Assembly (NCBI RefSeq): GCF_905147365.1 | Contig: NC_056417.1 | Span: 12,732,501 to 12,796,500, forward strand | Direction of reading: 5' to 3' | Source: Aricia agestis | Lineage: Eukaryota > Arthropoda > Insecta > Lepidoptera > Lycaenidae | DNA: 64,000 nt | Shown: positions 59,992 to 64,000 of the stretch, one piece after another | How the letters are laid out: every line of letters starts with the position of its first letter | How positions within the stretch are numbered: the first letter of the stretch is position 1 | Translations under genes and position numbers: made by a program | The notes under the pieces: model-generated | Database searches by the model: none | Told to the model about the DNA's origin: nothing | What the model saw: only the letters and a program-made list of their open reading frames with translations

Positions 59992-60371
59992 GACTGGATT
60001 GCACCAACTAACTTTAACTTTATCTGTAACTTTAACTTTAACTTTGACTACAGTGCGAAATGTCAAATCTTTGGGTAAAGTTAAAAATGGACGCCATCAA
60101 GACGCCATATTTAACTATAACCATAGAGCTCGACAAGGTTTTAAATGCATGTGGCGAAAAAAGGAACTAACACTGTCATCATACAAAAACCGCAATTTTT
60201 GACAGTTCTCCTTTACCAGCAGCGCCCCCGCCCACGCGCTTGTATAACCTTGTTGGATCAGCTGTCATCTGTCAATTTCTCCGGGCAAACTTAAGGGTAA
60301 AGTTAAAGTTAAATTTACCTTAACTATAACCATAACTTTAACTTTACCCACGCCTCTGGTGCAACCCAGTC
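59992..60371. mobile_element. TTAACTTTA MITE family, full copy with TAA duplication
   Basis: GACTGGATTGCACCAACTAA and the complement of CGCCTCTGGTGCAACCCAGT; TAA at 59989-59991 and 60372-60374. Subterminal arrays of AACTTTAACTTTA at both ends point in opposite directions. Confidence 0.85.
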
Positions 60372-60374
60372 TAA

Positions 60375-61255
60375 GTAATAAGTTCACACCGATGCTATGG
60401 TATGGACTATGGTCTATGGAGTAGTTTTAAAAATAGTATGGCCATAGCCTTTGCGGTATTCCCTATTAGCATATATTAGGTAGCGCACGTTACAAGTTAC
60501 AACTAACAACTTACAGATCATACCTACCTATAAACACCATATTTTGAATGGAAAATCAACATCAGAGCACATCAGAGTCGAGAGTATAAAAAGAAAATTA
60601 GAAACAATAATAATAATTTGAAAGAGTATTATTAGGCAAAATAATGACTTGTCCGGCCAAAATAAATGATGCCCGGCATTTCTGGGATATGTCCGGGTTT
60701 TCCGGATCGTGTTCCGCTTTTGCGGATCCTGTAGAGCTTTTTACATGTTTGTAACATTACCCTGAGTTAGTAACATAGTACGTAAATCGTGTAAGTACGG
60801 TATTATAATTATTTATAATATTATGCTAGGCTGTCTTCCGCTAACTCCATGCCGAAAACATTCGTATTTCATACTCACAAACTTTCGCCTTTTACTTAAT
60901 TTACGTATGATTCTCGTAGTCAATAAAAAATCATAGTCTAGGGGTTCATCGTGAAATTTGTTTCGCCATATTATGTAAATAATATTGGATATTGCCATAT
61001 AATATAAATATCATTAATGAAAATAACGATAAACATCATCCTTATTGAGAGAATTTTAATGCTTTTCAATTTCGAAATGAAACCTCTGTCGAAACATTCC
61101 GAGAAAACAAGCCAATTCAGTTTGTACATCACTCCGAGTTCTCGCGAATAACTTTTTTATTGTGCCTACAACGAGCGATCAAGTTTTCACGGAAGGAAGC
61201 CTGTTAATATTTATTATTTTTTGAATTTTTGTCAGAATTAATTAATATTTCGAAT
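60375..61255. other. Intergenic, no gene seen
   Basis: No coding or repeat signal recognised apart from GTCCGG/CCGGAT words near 60650-60730. Confidence 0.4.
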
Positions 61256-61267
61256 ACTGTGAAATAT

Positions 61268-61986
61268 AATACTGCACTTAAAGCACTGACTGCCGCAGAA
61301 GTCTCGTCCAAATTAGTTCTGGAATGCATTGAGACGTTAAACATGCTGGGAAGGAACAACAACATCCGCCTAGTATGGGTCCCGGGCCACAGCAACGTCC
61401 CCGGCAATGAAACCGCTGACGAGCTGGCTAGGCTTGGGGCCGAGAGTCTCATATACGGTCCAGAACCATTCTGTGGTATAACTCCCAGTACCACAAAGCA
61501 AGTGCTCAAGGAATGGGGTCACAGACTATGCAGGAAGCAATGGGCTGAGACCCCTGGCCTTGAACACTCCAAGGCACTAATTCCTGACTTCAACAAGAAA
61601 CAATCAGAATTAGTGCTCACCTTGGGTAGGAACCAATTAAAAATCCTTACCAGAAGCCTAACTGGGCACTGCAAGCTCAACAAACACCTAAACAGAATGG
61701 GTATTTGTAGCATAATGACTTGCAGATTCTGTGAGGAGGAGGATGAAACACCTATTCACCTTCTCCTCGACTGCCCTGCTCTACTACAGAGCAGGAACAG
61801 GCACCTTGGTCGCCAAGAATACTCGTCCACAGAGGAAATTCGTGGCACCAACCCCAACCATGTCGTTCAATTTATGAGCAGTATAGGGTTGGGGATGATA
61901 CTCTAGTGCGAAGGAGTCACAATAGATCCTCATGGGTCGCAGTGACGTCAGGGCTACAGTGACCTGCCTTCTTTAAAAAAAAAAAA
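61268..61986 (+). pseudogene. 5'-truncated LINE: RNase H and C-terminal zinc knuckle of ORF2
   Basis: ACTGTGAAATAT is duplicated exactly at both edges (61256-61267, 61987-61998), so the insertion is bounded to the base. Inside, one open frame to TAG at 61906 starts within RNase H (ALKALTAAEVSSKL, then VWVPGHSNVPGNETADELAR with catalytic His/Asp motif). It continues through a linker and ends with the knuckle CRFCEEEDETPIHLLLDC seen at the end of jockey/R1-type ORF2. A short 3' UTR and an A run follow. The ATG at 61229 lies in host DNA upstream of the target duplication and is accidental. The copy cannot move by itself. Confidence 0.9.
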
Positions 61987-61998
61987 ACTGTGAAATAT

Positions 61999-62858
61999 GA
62001 AATGAGTGATGAGCATTTTTTAAACATTTATTTAACTTTATCGATATAAAACTTTGGACAATTTTCAACATTTTCTCTTAGGACAATTTTTTTTCCTTCT
62101 TAATTCTTATTTTAAGTAATTAGTTTTGGTAGTTAAGCCAGCATAAATCGCTCCTAGCTGTTTGTCCCTACCTAAGTACAACAACAACAACATTTTGCTC
62201 AAATCACTAAAACGAATAACTAAAAGTTAAATGGAGTAGTTGAAGTTGGAGGCTTTATAATATAGTGAACGAACATTGGTGATTATTAATTAATAATTAT
62301 ACATAATATACATAGAGGTAAGGATATTTAGTAGGTCTGTAGTCTGTATTAGATGACATACATTTCATTTACGTACATTTTTCTGCAACAAATTCTATCT
62401 TATGCCCTTTTCGGGGACTCAAAGTATCCGCATACCAAATCTCCTCAAAGTTTAAGCGTGAAGAGGTAACAGACGGACAGACACACTTCGCATTTATAAT
62501 ATTAGTATGGATCGGTATAAAATTCATAATACTTAATAGTATGGATGTGTAAAAGCCTAAATTAGACATACACTCGTTTCCAAATACACGGCACTCGTTA
62601 CTCGTAAGTCGTAACTCGTAGCTATGTAAATCAAGTCCATTAATTTACCTGTACACGTGCGCCGTAATTGGACACCGTAACCTACACGGTAGACACATCA
62701 TCGAATTACGTTTGACGTTTCCATGAACTGGAACTCCGAAATCGTCGTCGGTAATCAACTAATCAATAATCAATTTTGTACCACTTAAGTGAATCCATAC
62801 TTACCTATTTAAGGTGACGCCGAGTTAAAGTAAAAATAGTTTTGGATATGTTTTAGAT
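61999..62858. other. Intergenic with repeat tail at 62450-62515
   Basis: AAGCGTGAAGAGGTAACAG, CAGACACACTTCGCATTTAT and AATATTAGTATGGAT form a common moth repeat end, also near 28730-28795. No gene. Confidence 0.5.
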
Positions 62859-63156
62859 CAGCATTTCCCAAAGTGTGGGTCGCGACCCACTGGTGGGTCG
62901 CGGGTAGATTTTGGGAGGGCCCTGAAACTATAGGACGATTGTCGTACTTACGTACGGTACGTTTTTTAATTGACATGGGTGTGGTAAGGAGCTTTAGAAA
63001 AGGCCCAAGTCCAGCAGTAAACGGCAGTAGGCTGACGATGATGATATGGTCAGCGGCAGCAACATACCGCTTTTTGTCTTCATGACACAAGGTGGGCCGC
63101 GAACTTTAAACTTTCTTGTAGATGGGTCGCGGTCCCTACAAGTTTGGGAAACACTG
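62859..63156. mobile_element. hAT-type non-autonomous element, 8-bp duplication
   Basis: CAGCATTTCCCAAAGTGTGG and the complement of CAAGTTTGGGAAACACTG are the ends, with GGGTCGCGACCCACTGGTGG just inside. TTTTAGAT is exactly duplicated (62851-62858, 63157-63164). Confidence 0.92.
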
Positions 63157-63179
63157 TTTTAGATCGCTTGTTTTCTGCC

Positions 63180-63555
63180 GGGCCGGCCTCTCATAGAAAA
63201 CAAGAAATGGAAAGTGCGTAAGCGACAAAATGGTTTTTGTCGCGTAATTTCAAACTATAAATATATTTCATAATATAAGCTATGGGCAAATTATAGTGTA
63301 TGCTTGAACTAATCTATGTACAAATTTCGGAAGCTTAAATCACGCTCCTCTGTTGGCAAAATTAGAATCCCTGTTTTTACAGAGGTCTTTTTGATTAATT
63401 ATTCTGTGGTATAAAAGTTGACCAATCGTGTTATGCTATGGGTAATTCAAAGATAAAGACATGATGAATACTGATAATGAACTTTAATTTCTTAGCTTTA
63501 TAGTCATTGTTGAGAAAAATCAATACCGCTGCAGCCAAATTATCAAGGCGTCACC
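63180..63555. repeat. Duplicated segment, copy 2
   Basis: Same order and strand as 59583-59950, with small insertions and deletions (extra CGCTCCTCTGTTGGCAAAAT near 63343). The hAT element ends only 24 bases upstream. Confidence 0.85.
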
Positions 63556-64000
63556 TATACCTAAGTAGGTACTTCATATGTTGCAATGCTTCTAAGTTCT
63601 AACACTTTCGACAGAAAGAATGTTTTCATAAAATTTTGTATTTTGAGAATAGGGTGGAACTTGGGAGGAATTAAGTTAAATTAAAATAAAATTGAGAATA
63701 ATCACTCCACTCCCTGATTATTATAGTCTAAGCGCTGTGCTAAATTTGTTCGTGTCATGCTGTCCAAATAAACCATAATATTATCAATACTTAATGCAAA
63801 TTTCAAGAATCATGACGTAGCCATTTTCAATGACATTAACAAAGTCACGAATAAGAAATACATAATATGTGCCAATTATAATTGTTTATAACCTCTCTCC
63901 AAAAGTTTTTATACATAATATTTTACATAATTACGTTAAATTTTAGCAGAATTCTATAGGTACCGCTATTTCTTCAATAGGTAATAAAATTTTTTAATAC
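63556..64000. other. Intergenic, window end
   Basis: AT-rich, nothing recognised. Confidence 0.4.

Noticed and set aside
61229..61267. ATG at 61229 as the start of a 225-residue gene
   Set aside because: The 12-bp target duplication at 61256-61267 shows that everything before 61268 is host DNA; the frame is a truncated LINE.

Overview
This window is AT-rich, intron-containing eukaryotic DNA packed with transposable elements. It is almost certainly from a moth or butterfly (Lepidoptera). The signs are the many copies of repeats typical of that order (the element ending in CGAGTCCGACTCGCACTTGG, Helitrons ending in an AACAGCTAGT-like 3' end, short inverted-repeat elements in TAA/TTA targets), insect-style genes and U2-type introns. 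No bacterial, plasmid or CRISPR features are present. The species cannot be named from sequence alone.

Three host genes can be built. (1) A 16-exon gene on the + strand, 3279-34467, encodes a 695-residue protein: N-terminal helical region, first (degenerate) extended Tudor domain, CCCH zinc finger, and a second (canonical) Tudor domain. This layout matches Krimper, the scaffold of the piRNA ping-pong cycle. (2) A single-exon gene on the - strand, 41611-43461, encodes a FAM234/ITFG3-like type II membrane protein with FG-GAP-like calcium-loop motifs. Its frame is broken once by an in-frame TGA. (3) A four-exon gene on the - strand, 47128-52336, encodes a SOCS2/CISH-like suppressor of cytokine signalling (SH2 domain plus SOCS box, 280 residues).

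The rest is mobile DNA. Intron 7 of the Krimper-like gene carries a complete 6.2-kb Ty3/gypsy LTR retrotransposon (10570-16807), antisense to the gene. It has two 557-bp LTRs that read as identical, a 4-bp target duplication, gag, a GGGAAAC frameshift site, protease, and reverse transcriptase/RNase H/integrase. One amber codon separates protease from reverse transcriptase. Other elements are a dead RTE-type LINE, a LINE 3' end and five SINE-like copies sharing its tail, two tRNA-derived SINEs, a 5'-truncated LINE with RNase H and a 12-bp target duplication, two hAT-type non-autonomous elements with perfect 8-bp duplications, Helitrons, and many Harbinger-like and mariner-like MITEs, several nested inside one another so that insertion order can be read.

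Layout: 1-3278 intergenic repeats; 3279-34467 Krimper-like gene with its TE-filled introns; 34468-41610 nested MITEs, SINE, Helitron and hAT; 41611-43461 FAM234-like; 43462-47127 MITEs and the presumed SOCS 3' UTR; 47128-52336 SOCS; 52337-64000 SOCS promoter, then gene-poor DNA with MITEs, a LINE fragment, a hAT element and a duplicated 370-bp segment. The most interesting points are a possible internal promoter and first exon in intron 10 of the Krimper-like gene (26165-26206, in phase with the zinc-finger exon), the amber and frameshift layout of a very young retrotransposon sitting inside a TE-silencing gene, the single TGA in the FAM234-like gene, and a Cys-to-Ser change in the SOCS box.
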